Source of the DNA: Microtetraspora fusca
GTDB taxonomy: Bacteria; Actinomycetota; Actinomycetes; Streptosporangiales; Streptosporangiaceae
Direction: 5' to 3'
Assembly: GCF_001570365.1 (NCBI RefSeq)
Contig: NZ_BBYK01000039.1
Coordinates: 124,001-188,000, forward strand
Length of the DNA: 64,000 nt
A program made the translations under genes and the position numbers. The notes beneath the pieces were generated by a model. That model was not told where the DNA came from. It saw only the letters and a list, made by a program, of their open reading frames with translations, and made no database searches. Shown in pieces: positions 8,465 through 17,138 of this stretch (the first letter of the stretch is position 1; every line of letters starts with the position of its first letter).

Positions 8465-10024
8465 GTGAGCACGAAGACAGGTGAGAAACAGGACGGCATC
8501 GGATTCAGGTCGGAGCGTGGCCCGGTGCTCGCCGCCATCATGCTGTGCACCGGTCTCGTGGCCCTGGACAGCACGATCATCGCGACGGCGGTGCCGTCCG
8601 TCGTCGGCGACCTCGGCGGGTTCTCGCAGTTTCCGTGGCTGTTCTCGATCTACCTGCTTACGCAGGCCGTGACCGTGCCCATCTACGGCAAGCTCGCCGA
8701 CGTCTTCGGGCGCAAGCCGGTGATGTTCTTCGGCATCGCCGCGTTCCTCCTCGGTTCCGTGCTGTGCGGCGTCGCCTGGAGCATGCCGGTGCTCATCCTC
8801 TGCCGTGCGATCCAGGGCATCGGCGCCGGCGCCATCTCGCCGATCAGCATCACCATGGTCGGGGACCTGTACTCGGTGGAGGAACGTGCCCGGGTGCAGG
8901 GCTACCTCGCCAGCGTCTGGGGCGTCTCGGCCGTCGTCGGACCGACGCTGGGCGGCGTCTTCTCCGAGTACGTGTCCTGGCGGTGGATCTTCTTCATCAA
9001 CCTGCCGCTCGGGGCCGTGGCCGGCTGGACGCTGGCCCGGCGGTTCAAGGAGCGGGTGACCCGCGGCTCACACCGGATCGACTACCTGGGCGCCGTGCTG
9101 CTCACCGCCGGTTCCTCCCTGCTCATCCTCGGCCTGCTCGAAGGAGGGGTCGCCTGGAGCTGGGGGTCGCCGGTCAGCCTGCTCATCTTCGCGGGCGGCG
9201 CCGCCATGATGATCGCGTTCGTCCTTGTGGAACGCCGCGCGGCCGAGCCCATCCTGCCGCTGTGGGTGTTCCGCCACCGTGTGCTGACCGGCGCCAACCT
9301 CGCCGCGCTGGGGATCGGCACACTCACCATCGGCCTGAGCTCCTATGTGCCCACATACGCCCAGGGCGTGCTCGGCACCGGCGCCCTGGTGGCGGGTTTC
9401 ACCCTGGCCGCGCTCAGCATCGGCTGGCCCCTCGCCGCGGCGGTCTCCGGCCGCATCTACATGCGCATCGGCTTCCGCGACACCTCGCTGATCGGCGGCG
9501 CCGTCACCGTGGCCGGGGCCGTACTGTGCGCCGTGCTCGGCCAGGAATCACACATCTGGCAGGTCGCGACCGCGTGCCTGATCGTCGGCGTCGGCCTGGG
9601 CCTCACATCGAGCCCGACGATGGTCGCCGTGCAGTCGGTCGTCGGATGGGAGCGCCGCGGTGTGGTCACGGCGACCAACATGTTCTTCCGCTCCATTGGC
9701 AGCACGGTCGGCGCCGCCGTCCTGGGCGCGGTCTCCAACGCGACGCTGTCCGACCGCTTCGCCCACCCGCCGGCCTCGGTCGGCGGTGACCACCTGCCGA
9801 AGAGCGTCGACGCCACGAGCGACGTGCTGACCGGGCAGGGTGGGGGAGGTATGGGCGGTGTGAGCTCGGCCGTGACGACCTTCGTCCGCGGAGCGCTCAA
9901 CGACGCCGTCCACAACGCCTTCCTCACGACGCTCGTCGTGGCCGTGCTCATCGTGGGCGCGGTGCTGCTCATGCCCCGTGTCCGCGCCGAGACCGGCAAC
10001 AGGACCGGCTCCGAGGCCCACTGA
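8465..10024 (+). CDS. MFS multidrug efflux transporter, DHA2/EmrB family (14 TM)
   Basis: A 519-residue inner-membrane proton antiporter. The first helix carries the DHA2 signature LDSTIIATAVPSV; motif A appears as GKLADVFGRKPVM after helix 2; helix 5 has the antiporter motif C region (VWGVSAVVGPTLGG). Fourteen hydrophobic segments fit the family. GTG at 8465 follows GAGGAG at 8449-8454, better than the upstream ATG at 8399, which lies inside the preceding hairpin. A Gly-rich loop with GQGGGGMGG precedes the last helix. No adjacent TetR or MarR regulator is present, so its control and substrate are unknown. Confidence 0.93.
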   Translation: MSTKTGEKQDGIGFRSERGPVLAAIMLCTGLVALDSTIIATAVPSVVGDLGGFSQFPWLFSIYLLTQAVTVPIYGKLADVFGRKPVMFFGIAAFLLGSVLCGVAWSMPVLILCRAIQGIGAGAISPISITMVGDLYSVEERARVQGYLASVWGVSAVVGPTLGGVFSEYVSWRWIFFINLPLGAVAGWTLARRFKERVTRGSHRIDYLGAVLLTAGSSLLILGLLEGGVAWSWGSPVSLLIFAGGAAMMIAFVLVERRAAEPILPLWVFRHRVLTGANLAALGIGTLTIGLSSYVPTYAQGVLGTGALVAGFTLAALSIGWPLAAAVSGRIYMRIGFRDTSLIGGAVTVAGAVLCAVLGQESHIWQVATACLIVGVGLGLTSSPTMVAVQSVVGWERRGVVTATNMFFRSIGSTVGAAVLGAVSNATLSDRFAHPPASVGGDHLPKSVDATSDVLTGQGGGGMGGVSSAVTTFVRGALNDAVHNAFLTTLVVAVLIVGAVLLMPRVRAETGNRTGSEAH

Positions 10025-10184
10025 GCGGGCCTCGCCGACCAGGCGGGTCGCCGTGGCCTCCGTACGCAGCGACTCGGCGGCACCGCTCCCCGATCGACAG
10101 AGCATCTGGCCACATCGATCTCACAACGCGGCGAACGCCTAGCGACTAAGCTCACCTAAACCCATTTCGTCGAAGTGGAGTTAG

Positions 10185-11697
10185 ATGAGATGCAGGCGAA
10201 GCCCGCGAAATCTTCGACCGCGATACTGAGTGGGACGAACTCGTACGGTTCGTGACCAACCCCGACCCCGGGCCCAACCTTGCGGTGGTCTACGGCCATC
10301 GTCGTCAAGGCAAGAGCTTCCTCCTCGATCATCTGGCCAGGCGGTACGGCGGGCTTTATCACGTGGCCGCGGAGGATGATCCGCGCACGGCGCTGGACAG
10401 TTTCGCCACGTCCGTGGCCGAGTGGCTCGATCTGGCGGTCCCCCTGAAGTTCGAGGACTGGAAGTCCGGAATCGAAACCGCCATGGAGCAGTTGACGCGA
10501 CGTTCCGCCGAGACCGGCAGACCGGCTCTCATGGTGATCGACGAGTACTCCTACCTGCTCTCCGGAACACCCGCCCTGTCGTCCTACATCCAGAACACCT
10601 TCGACCGCTACAAGCGTGACCGGCGTGGGGTCGTCCGCGTCGTGTTGTGCGGCTCGGCCTTCTCCCTGATGGCCAACCTGCTTTCCGGCGACAAGCCGTT
10701 GTACGGAAGAGCCGCACTCAGCAGGCTCATCGGGCCCTTCGACCACCGCGTAGCCGCCCGCTATTGGAACGCCACGGATCGTCCGACGGCTCTCAGCTTG
10801 CATGCCATCGTGGGAGGCGTCCCCGGATATCGGATGTTGTCCGAAGCCATTCATCCCAGCACCGGGTTCCACTCTCCACGCGACTTGGACGAATGGGTGA
10901 TCGCAACCGTCCTGAATCCCGCGTCTATGCTCTTCCAAGAGCATGATCGACTACTCCGAGAAGACCCGAGGATCAGCCACCGAGCCCTGTATCAGGGAGT
11001 ACTCCGGCAGATCGCCCAAGGCGTGACCAAACCCGGCAAGATCGCTGCCGCCTTGGCCCGCGACGCACGGAGCATGAAGCATCCGCTCGACACGCTGGTG
11101 GACACCGGCATGGTGCGGCGATCAGAAGACCTCGTGTTCTCCGGAAAGAACAGCTAGCACATCGCCGAGCCGATCCTCCGGTTCGCGCACTCCATCATCC
11201 TGCCCCGCCTCAGCCAACTCGGCCGCGGCAGATCCCGCCTGGTCTGGGAGCGTTCGGCCGGCGTCTTCCGCAGCAACATCCTCGGCCCACATTTCGAGGA
11301 CCTCGTTCGAGACTGGCTCGCCGACCAGGGCTGGGCCAGGCTGGGCTTCTCCGAACCGGGCGAGGTCGGCCAGACGACGATCAGCTCAGGAGCCGACGGA
11401 CAACGCGGTCATCAGGTCGACGTGGTGATGCTGGACCCTGATTCCTCTCCACGTGGGGACCGGGTTCGCATCCGACTCCTGGGCGAGGCCAAATGCACTG
11501 CGGAGCCGCGCAGCGGACACGATCTGCGACGACTGGAGAAGATCGGGGAGCGTATGCGTTCCATCAGCAAGATCGATGTCTCGGCCACGCAGTACGCCAT
11601 CTTCAGCGAATCCGGCTTCGCGGCGGACCTCATCGCAGAAGCGAGTCGTCGAGATGATGTGCACCTGCTGGATCTCGACGACCTCTACGGCGACTGA
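10185..11697 (+). pseudogene. Broken AAA-type ATPase (archaeal ATPase/DUF234-like family)
   Basis: The reading frame encodes a P-loop ATPase: YGHRRQGKSFLL (Walker A), ALMVIDEYSYLL (Walker B), VVLCGSAFSLM (sensor), and GGVPGYRML as in the archaeal ATPase family. It is interrupted by an in-frame TAG at 11155-11157; the same frame then continues with the family's C-terminal part (HIAEPILRFAHSII), a nuclease-like region with RIRLLGEAKC, and a stop at 11695. The start is also damaged: the frame is closed by TGA at 10186 and the well-placed ATG codons at 10185 and 10190 (after GTGGAG) are in other frames, so the natural N-terminus EIFDRDTEWDELVRFV lacks a start. A shortened 301-residue protein from GTG at 10252 could still be made. 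Confidence 0.8.
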
Positions 11698-11706
11698 TCT
11701 GATCGC

Positions 11707-11830
11707 TCACCAGCGCGCCGGGCCATGTTCGTATGCCCAGATCACGGCCTGTAAGCGGTCGCACGCCGAACTTGCCCAGGATCCGTCCGACGCTCGGGTT
11801 CTGGGAAATGTAACCAGAAGCCAGGTAAAT
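11707..11830 (-). pseudogene. Remnant of a LuxR/NarL-type response-regulator C-terminus
   Basis: On the minus strand the end of a LuxR-type HTH can be read in two frames: VGRILGKFGV in one, then, after loss of one base near 11761, DRLQAVIWAYEHG followed by a TGA at 11707. Intact relatives read through as RILGKFGVRDRLQAVIWAYEHGLV (family knowledge). The recognition helix region just upstream is shortened. No receiver domain is present nearby. It lies between the broken ATPase and the sigma-partner gene, so this 230-bp gap is a small gene graveyard. Confidence 0.65.
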
Positions 11831-11931
11831 GCGACCGAAGCCTGGTTGCATTCGGTACGGATCACCCACCCGCGCACCGGCGGCCCGCGACCCGCTGGAC
11901 GAGCGGGCCGCGGGCCACGGCGGAGGTTCGG

Positions 11932-12915
11932 CTAATCGCGGATGACGTCGTCGCGCGGGCCGCCGTAGACCGGGTTCCTGTCGTAGCGCTTGTCTGTGAC
12001 GAGCAGGCGGACCACCCCTGGGGCGCCCTTGTCCTCTTCCGCCTCCCAGACGATCCAGTCGTCGCCGACCGGGGTGTCCTGCCTGCGCAGTTCCCCGAAG
12101 CCGCCGGGGTTCCCCGGAGGGATGGCCATGATCAGATAGGTGGCCTTCAGCCCGCGCTTCTCGATCTCCGGCAGGACCTCGCCTACGGTCTTCTCGTCCA
12201 CCCGGTACCCGGCGAGCGAGCCACCCTTCCTGGTCGCCCGGCGGGACGACGAGTCGACCACCTTCATCTTGGGGGTGTCGTCCGGCACGAGTACGCAGGG
12301 CGCCACCGGGTCGTGCATGAGAATGGTGCTCGTGCCGCCCCCTCCGCCGGGCAGGTCGGTGATGGTCCAGACGAAGGTCTGGCCCGGCTTGAAGAGTTTG
12401 GTGTCGATCCGCATCCTCCAGCCGGTCCGCTCACCCGGGATGTTCTCCGGTACGGAGTAAAGGCCGGGTGGGAAGTCCCTCACGTAGGTCGCACGCGGCT
12501 CCCCGCACTTCTTGTCCGCCGGTACGTAGTCGACGATGGCGGGGACCCCGAGGTCACGCAACCGCTTCTGCAGCCCCGCGGCGTCGCGAAAATCGCGGAC
12601 CTCGATGTAAACGATCCCGTCGGCGTCCCTGGTGACGGCGTAGGCGGCTGAAACGCCGTGGCCGTCCTGGAGCAGGCCGGGGCCGACAACGACGCCGGTG
12701 GCGACCACGGCCGCGGCGGCCAGGCCCAGGACCAACCGCCGGGGACCGTAGCGCCAGGCACGGCGCGGCGCGGCGACAGCCGTACCGGGGTCCTCCGAAG
12801 TGATCGACGCCAGCAGCGTCCGCGCCCCCGCCCCGGACGGGCTGCCTCCATGCCTCCCGGGCGCGACCCGGGCCAGGGGCCGCACCATCGTCTCGATCTC
12901 GTCGATGTGCTTCAC
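11932..12915 (-). CDS. Membrane partner of an ECF sigma factor (CU044_5270-like)
   Basis: A 327-residue protein with a cytoplasmic N-terminus (residues 1-55), one transmembrane helix (about 57-78, VLGLAAAAVVATGVVVG) and a large extracytoplasmic domain. No zinc-binding anti-sigma motif (HXXXCXXC) is visible. It overlaps the sigma factor gene by 4 bp (ATGA), so the two are translationally coupled, an arrangement typical of actinobacterial ECF sigma factors whose partner senses the cell surface. Function as anti-sigma factor or signal sensor is inferred from position; the outer domain has no recognisable fold. Confidence 0.75.
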   Translation of the reverse strand: MKHIDEIETMVRPLARVAPGRHGGSPSGAGARTLLASITSEDPGTAVAAPRRAWRYGPRRLVLGLAAAAVVATGVVVGPGLLQDGHGVSAAYAVTRDADGIVYIEVRDFRDAAGLQKRLRDLGVPAIVDYVPADKKCGEPRATYVRDFPPGLYSVPENIPGERTGWRMRIDTKLFKPGQTFVWTITDLPGGGGGTSTILMHDPVAPCVLVPDDTPKMKVVDSSSRRATRKGGSLAGYRVDEKTVGEVLPEIEKRGLKATYLIMAIPPGNPGGFGELRRQDTPVGDDWIVWEAEEDKGAPGVVRLLVTDKRYDRNPVYGGPRDDVIRD

Positions 12916-13460
12916 AGTGACCTCCCTGCCGGCACCAGCCGGCTTTCCGGTGTCGGGCGGACGCCCGCTTCGGCGAGCGCGCGGGAAAAGCGCCTGCGGG
13001 CGCGATGGAGCCTGATGCGTACCGCGTTGCGCGACACGCCGAGCGCGGTGGCGATCTGGTGGCGGTCCAGCCCCTCCCAGGCGACCAGCGACAGCAGTTC
13101 GCGGTCGTCGTCCGGCAGGCTCCGGAAGACCTCGGCGATGGCCGTCAGTGCGACTCCGCTGTCGGGAGCGGCTCCGTAGAGATCGGCCATCTCGGCGTCG
13201 AGCTCGACGCTGCGCGCCTGGCGGCGGACTTCACCTCGGCGATGGTTGGCCAGCACGTTGCGTGCCACGCCGTAAAGCCACAGGACGGCCTCCTCGCCCG
13301 GCGGCAGCTCGCCGATCCGACGCCAGGCGACGGTGAAGGTCTCCGCCACGATGTCCGCGGCGTCCTGGGGCGAATCGCAGCGGCGTACGGCATACGCGGT
13401 GATTTGGCCATAGGTCTCTCTGTAGACGGCCTCGAACCTGGCCAGGCGTGGATCATCCAC
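12912..13460 (-). CDS. RNA polymerase ECF sigma factor
   Basis: A 182-residue sigma-70 family protein. Region 2 contains DAADIVAETFTVAWRRI and LWLYGVARNVLANHRR (the -10 and core-binding parts); region 4 contains LPDDDRELLSLVAW and the HTH HQIATALGVSRNAVRIRLHR for the -35. No extra C-terminal domain. It starts at ATG 13460. The membrane partner follows with a 4-bp overlap. This is one of three sigma/partner pairs in the window. Autoregulation is likely but no matching promoter pair could be read in the 270 bp upstream. Confidence 0.92.
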   Translation of the reverse strand: MDDPRLARFEAVYRETYGQITAYAVRRCDSPQDAADIVAETFTVAWRRIGELPPGEEAVLWLYGVARNVLANHRRGEVRRQARSVELDAEMADLYGAAPDSGVALTAIAEVFRSLPDDDRELLSLVAWEGLDRHQIATALGVSRNAVRIRLHRARRRFSRALAEAGVRPTPESRLVPAGRSL

Positions 13461-13677
13461 GTGTGGTTCCCATGATCGGCTTCCTTGATCGGCTTCCTTT
13501 GGAAGTGCGAAATACGGACACCCTCCCTATGTGTCGGGCAAGGCCACCATTTCTCGCCGAATCGCAGAAATTTCAGCATCCGGGAAGCACCCCCTCGCCG
13601 TCGGCGAGAGCCGGTTCCTTCCGGGCGGACCGAGCACGGGCGCCAGGTGTGCACATGACGCCACATCACGCACGAAA
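13461..13677. other. Non-coding interval upstream of the ECF sigma operon
   Basis: About 220 bp between the sigma factor start and the flotillin terminator. It must carry the sigma operon promoter. I see no gene and no convincing consensus motif. Confidence 0.5.
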
Positions 13678-13710
13678 ACGGCCGCCCCGCGCTGATGGCG
13701 GGGCGGCCGT
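13678..13710 (-). terminator. Rho-independent terminator of the flotillin operon
   Basis: A perfect 13-bp stem (core CGGCCGCCCCGC and complement) with loop GCTGATG. Read leftward it is followed by TTTT, so it ends transcription of the flotillin gene, whose stop codon is 24 bp away. Confidence 0.85.
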
Positions 13711-13733
13711 GTGCCTTCAGTGAACCTTCGAGG

Positions 13734-15191
13734 TCAAGAGGCGGTGTCCACGCTGCTCTTGGCCGGCGGCTCGGAGCCGTTGAGACCGGCCGGGGTGCCG
13801 CCGGACAGCAGGGTGCGGGCCAGGCCCAGACCGGTGCCGCCGAGCGTGAGGGCCTTGGCGAGCATCTCCTCGATGCCCTGCGCGCCGTTCAGCACGACCA
13901 TGTGGTCCACGTTGCCGAACGCCTTGGCCCCGGCCTCGACGATCTGCGGCCAGTTCTCGGCGAGCTGCTGGGCGATGACGGCCTCCTGGTTCTCGGCCAG
14001 CGCCTCGGACCTGGCGCGGATCGCCTCGGCCTCGGCCAGACCCCTCGCCTTGGCCGCCTCGGCTTCGGCGAGACCCTTGGCCTTGGCCGCGTCGGCCTCG
14101 GCGACACCGGTCGCCTTGGTCGCCGCCGCCGCGGCCTCTCCGCGGAGCCGTACGGCCTCGGCGTCGGCCGCCGCGGCCTGCTTGACCTGGGACGCCTGGG
14201 CGGTGGCGCGGAGCTCGGTCTCGCGGGCCTCGGCCTCGGCCTGCGCGATGCGGGCGTCACGCTCGGCCTGCGAGAGCGTCACGGTCTCGTACGCCTTGGC
14301 GTCGGCGGGCTTGCGCACCTGGGACTGGAGCCGCTGCTCGGAGAGCTGGGCCTCGAGCTCGGCCGCCCTGGTCTCCTGGACGACGACCTCCTGGCGGGCG
14401 GTGGCCTCGGAGAGCGGGCCGGCCTGCCGGGCCTTCGCGGCGGCCTGGTCCACCTCGGCCTGGTAACCGGCCTGCTGGATCTGGGACTCGCGGATCGCGG
14501 CGGCCTTCCTGGCGGCGGCCACCTGCTCGGCCTCGGTGGCCTCCTGGTCGCGCTGCGCCTCCGCGATGCGGGCCGCCGCGGCGATCCTGGCGGCGTGGGG
14601 CTTGCCCAGGTTGACGATGTAGCCGGTCTCGTCGTCGATCTCCTGGATCTGCAGCGAGTCGACGACCAGGCCCAGCTTGCTCATCTCGTCGGCGGCCGAG
14701 CTGCGCGTCTCGCTGGTGAGCCGCTCACGGTTGAGGATGAGGTCCTCGACGGTCAGGTTGCCGGTGATCGAGCGCAGGTGGCCGGTGAACAGCTCGTGGA
14801 TCGCGCCGTTCATCGAGTCCTGCTGGTCGAGGAAGCGCCGGGCGGCGTTGGCGATGCTGGTGAAGTCGTCACCGACCTTGTAGATCACCACGCCGCGCAC
14901 CTGGACGGGGATGCCCTGCTGGGTCACACAGGACACCTGGAGGTTGGTCGCCCGGCTGTCGAGGCGCAGCCGGCGAGCGGTCTGGAACCCCGGGATCACA
15001 GCGGTGCCCTTACCAGTGACGATCTTGAAACCGAGGCTGTCGGCGAGTTCGTTCTTCGTGTGCGCGCCGAGGCCAGAAATGATCAACGCCTCGTTGGGCT
15101 CGGCGACCCGCCAGATGGCCTTGAACAACAGGATGATGACGATGAGAGCGACGACGATCGCGCCGCCGAAAACCAGGAATTCTGTGGGCAT
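13734..15191 (-). CDS. Flotillin-family SPFH protein
   Basis: A 485-residue membrane-associated scaffold of functional membrane microdomains. Residues about 6-26 form a hydrophobic hairpin or helix (FLVFGGAIVVALIVIILLF); residues about 30-190 are the SPFH/PHB domain (VAEPNEALIISGLG at its start); residues about 210-400 are a long Ala/Glu-rich coiled coil with repeated EAEA-type units, as in flotillins; the tail VDHMVVLNGAQG is the conserved C-terminal end. The 79-residue NfeD-like OB protein lies directly upstream, the pairing seen in Bacillus yuaF-yuaG. Ends before a strong terminator. Confidence 0.93.
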   Translation of the reverse strand: MPTEFLVFGGAIVVALIVIILLFKAIWRVAEPNEALIISGLGAHTKNELADSLGFKIVTGKGTAVIPGFQTARRLRLDSRATNLQVSCVTQQGIPVQVRGVVIYKVGDDFTSIANAARRFLDQQDSMNGAIHELFTGHLRSITGNLTVEDLILNRERLTSETRSSAADEMSKLGLVVDSLQIQEIDDETGYIVNLGKPHAARIAAAARIAEAQRDQEATEAEQVAAARKAAAIRESQIQQAGYQAEVDQAAAKARQAGPLSEATARQEVVVQETRAAELEAQLSEQRLQSQVRKPADAKAYETVTLSQAERDARIAQAEAEARETELRATAQASQVKQAAAADAEAVRLRGEAAAAATKATGVAEADAAKAKGLAEAEAAKARGLAEAEAIRARSEALAENQEAVIAQQLAENWPQIVEAGAKAFGNVDHMVVLNGAQGIEEMLAKALTLGGTGLGLARTLLSGGTPAGLNGSEPPAKSSVDTAS

Positions 15192-15220
15192 CTACGCCTC
15201 CACTTCCGGGGGACAGGGAG

Positions 15221-15460
15221 TCAGGCGATCGCGCGCGTGACGTAGACCGTACGCGGCGGCGAATACTCGACAATGACGACGAGCGACCCGACCGGGATCT
15301 CTTCCTCCGGAAGGCTCGGATGCGCGTAGAACGCCTCGACGCCCCCGCGGATCGGCACCATCACTTCACCAACAAGGCCCGGGCCGATCTTGCCCGTCAC
15401 CCTGCCCTGCTTGCCGACCACTGCTTCACCCCGTCGTCTCACTTCACCGCGAACGCGCAC
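15221..15460 (-). CDS. NfeD-like OB-fold protein (short form)
   Basis: A 79-residue protein with the beta-rich NfeD C-terminal pattern: VGKQGRVTGKIGPGLVGEV, then PVGSLVVIVEYSP near the end. It lacks the membrane helices of full NfeD or YuaF proteins, so it would be a free OB domain acting with the flotillin 29 bp downstream. Start GTG at 15460 is weakly supported; an internal GTG preceded by GGGGTGAA (giving a product beginning VVGKQG) is a good alternative. Confidence 0.72.
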   Translation of the reverse strand: MRVRGEVRRRGEAVVGKQGRVTGKIGPGLVGEVMVPIRGGVEAFYAHPSLPEEEIPVGSLVVIVEYSPPRTVYVTRAIA

Positions 15461-15651
15461 GTTACCCCGATCGCGTGCGCTACGTCATCATGGGCGATGC
15501 TCCCTTGGCGGTCACCCGGGACGACGTTCGCCGTCCGCGCCGACGTGCCGTCAACCCGGACAACGAACACCTTGCGCGAAACGTTCCGACATCGCAACAC
15601 CTCGCCGGAAATCGAGATGCGAACGTCATGTTCCGGAAATTCACGACTCAT
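15439..15651 (-). CDS. Possible small protein upstream of the NfeD-like gene
   Basis: A 70-residue frame from ATG 15651 whose last two thirds have the high third-position GC of real genes and whose end overlaps the NfeD-like start by 22 bp. No homology recognised, no convincing ribosome site. It could be the first gene of the flotillin operon or chance. Confidence 0.3.
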   Translation of the reverse strand: MSREFPEHDVRISISGEVLRCRNVSRKVFVVRVDGTSARTANVVPGDRQGSIAHDDVAHAIGVTCAFAVK

Positions 15652-16211
15652 CGGCGTGCTATTTCCGGCGATTTAATCCGGTGTTCTCGGTCGAGTTTTC
15701 CGGGACGCATGACGAAAAAATCGGATTTCCATTCCGCCGGGATTCCCTGAATACGAACCACGACGTTGCCTCTCGCTATTACATCACCCCGTCGGCCACC
15801 CCGGCACCGGCGTCCGGCTCTCCACACGTGCGCGTCGCCCTCGCGTCACCTGCCGCCGACACCCGCCGCCGTCCTCGCGCACCACGTGTCCCCTCATGGC
15901 GCGTGCCTGCCGCCGTGCGCGTCCGTGTGAACCGGCGCGGCGACCGTACACGCGCCACCCGGGTGTCGGTCCGGAGAGCGCCGGGCCGACGGCCGATCGC
16001 CCGCGCCCCAATGGCGCCGCCTCCTGAGAGCCCCATGCGATCGCCCCATACCGGCCTCCGCCGATCGATCCCCCACGGCCGCGTCCTGGGCCCGTCCCGA
16101 GGGATGTCCACGATGTGGACCACGACGGCCCGCACGCGGAGAGTAAGGACCGGCGGCGCGTACGCGGTCGCCCCGTGGGGGACGGCTGCCCCCCACCGAT
16201 CGGGGCGGCGG
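15652..16211. other. Gene-poor interval
   Basis: About 560 bp with no supported gene. Positions 15600-15780 are unusually AT-rich for this window and repeat TTTCCGG/CCGGAAA words; this looks like a promoter region for the leftward flotillin operon. 15800-16200 is GC-rich with no recognisable product in any frame. Confidence 0.5.
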
Positions 16212-17027
16212 TCAGGACGGCTGGAGGCCGGTGGCGGCGAGGCTGGCGGTCCAGAGGCCGGCGGCCAACGTCGGATCGGACATCTGGGGGGGCACCTCCA
16301 CGGGCGCGTTCCCGGCGAAGTACCGGCCCGGGTGATCCACCCCGTCCTGGTGGGCGGCGAGGTGGGCGAGCCTGGCGGCCCCCGCCTCGACCGGCTCCCC
16401 CATTCCCGGAACATGGAGCACCAACTTCATGAGGAACGTTCCCGGCGCGAACCCGGTGCGGATGACGCCGGGGTGCACGCAGGTGGCCGGGATCCCCCGC
16501 TCGGCGAGCGAGACCGTGAAAAGAGCGTTCGCCTGCTTGGAGTCGCCGTACTGGAGCCATCCGCTCCACCGGCGGCGCTCCCGCGAGAGGTCGGCGGGGT
16601 CGAGACGTCCGGTCTTCGCGGCGCGCGAACAGGTGGTGACCACCCGGCCGGAGGACTCCTTGATCCGGTCCAGCAGCAGGTTCGTCAGCAGGAACGGCGA
16701 CAGGTGGTTCACCTGGATCATCAGCTCGTGCCCGTTCGCCGTGCGCTGCCGCTTCGTGGACATCACTCCGGCGTTGTTGACCAGGACGTCGATGCCCTCG
16801 GATCGCTCCAACAGCTCACCGGCCAGCCTCCGGACGTCGTCGAACGAGGTGAAGTCCACGGTCAGCGTGGCCGGCCGGTCGCCCGCGACCTCGGCGACCT
16901 GGTCCGCGACCGCCGCCAGCTTGGACGCGGTCCGGCCCACGAGGACGAGGCGGTGTCCCATGCGCGCGAGCTGCAGCGCGGCCGCCGCACCAATTCCGTC
17001 ACTTGCTCCGGTAATGACAGTATTCAT
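16212..17027 (-). CDS. Short-chain dehydrogenase/reductase
   Basis: A 271-residue NAD(P)-dependent oxidoreductase of the retinol-dehydrogenase-like SDR subgroup. Cofactor motif TGASDGIG at residues 6-13, NNAGVMS for the structural NNAG, and catalytic YGDSKQANAL (YXXXK). ATG at 17027 follows GGAGGGAC at 17031-17038; the longer frame to 17093 has no support. It diverges from the cvnA gene by 111 bp. Substrate unknown. Confidence 0.88.
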   Translation of the reverse strand: MNTVITGASDGIGAAAALQLARMGHRLVLVGRTASKLAAVADQVAEVAGDRPATLTVDFTSFDDVRRLAGELLERSEGIDVLVNNAGVMSTKRQRTANGHELMIQVNHLSPFLLTNLLLDRIKESSGRVVTTCSRAAKTGRLDPADLSRERRRWSGWLQYGDSKQANALFTVSLAERGIPATCVHPGVIRTGFAPGTFLMKLVLHVPGMGEPVEAGAARLAHLAAHQDGVDHPGRYFAGNAPVEVPPQMSDPTLAAGLWTASLAATGLQPS

Positions 17028-17138
17028 CAGGTCCCTCCAATGCGCCGGAACTGTATCGGTGCTAGTCTCCTGTGCGATCTTCCGGAGGTGCATTTCCCCA
17101 TAAATGCGGCGCGACCTCCACGCACTGCAGGAGTGGCC

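Noticed and set aside
15390-17138. A 583-codon upstream extension of the cvnA frame
   Set aside because: It is open only because of high GC; it overlaps the SDR gene on the other strand, shows Arg/Gly/Pro shadow composition, and a good ribosome site and TM1 begin at 17139.
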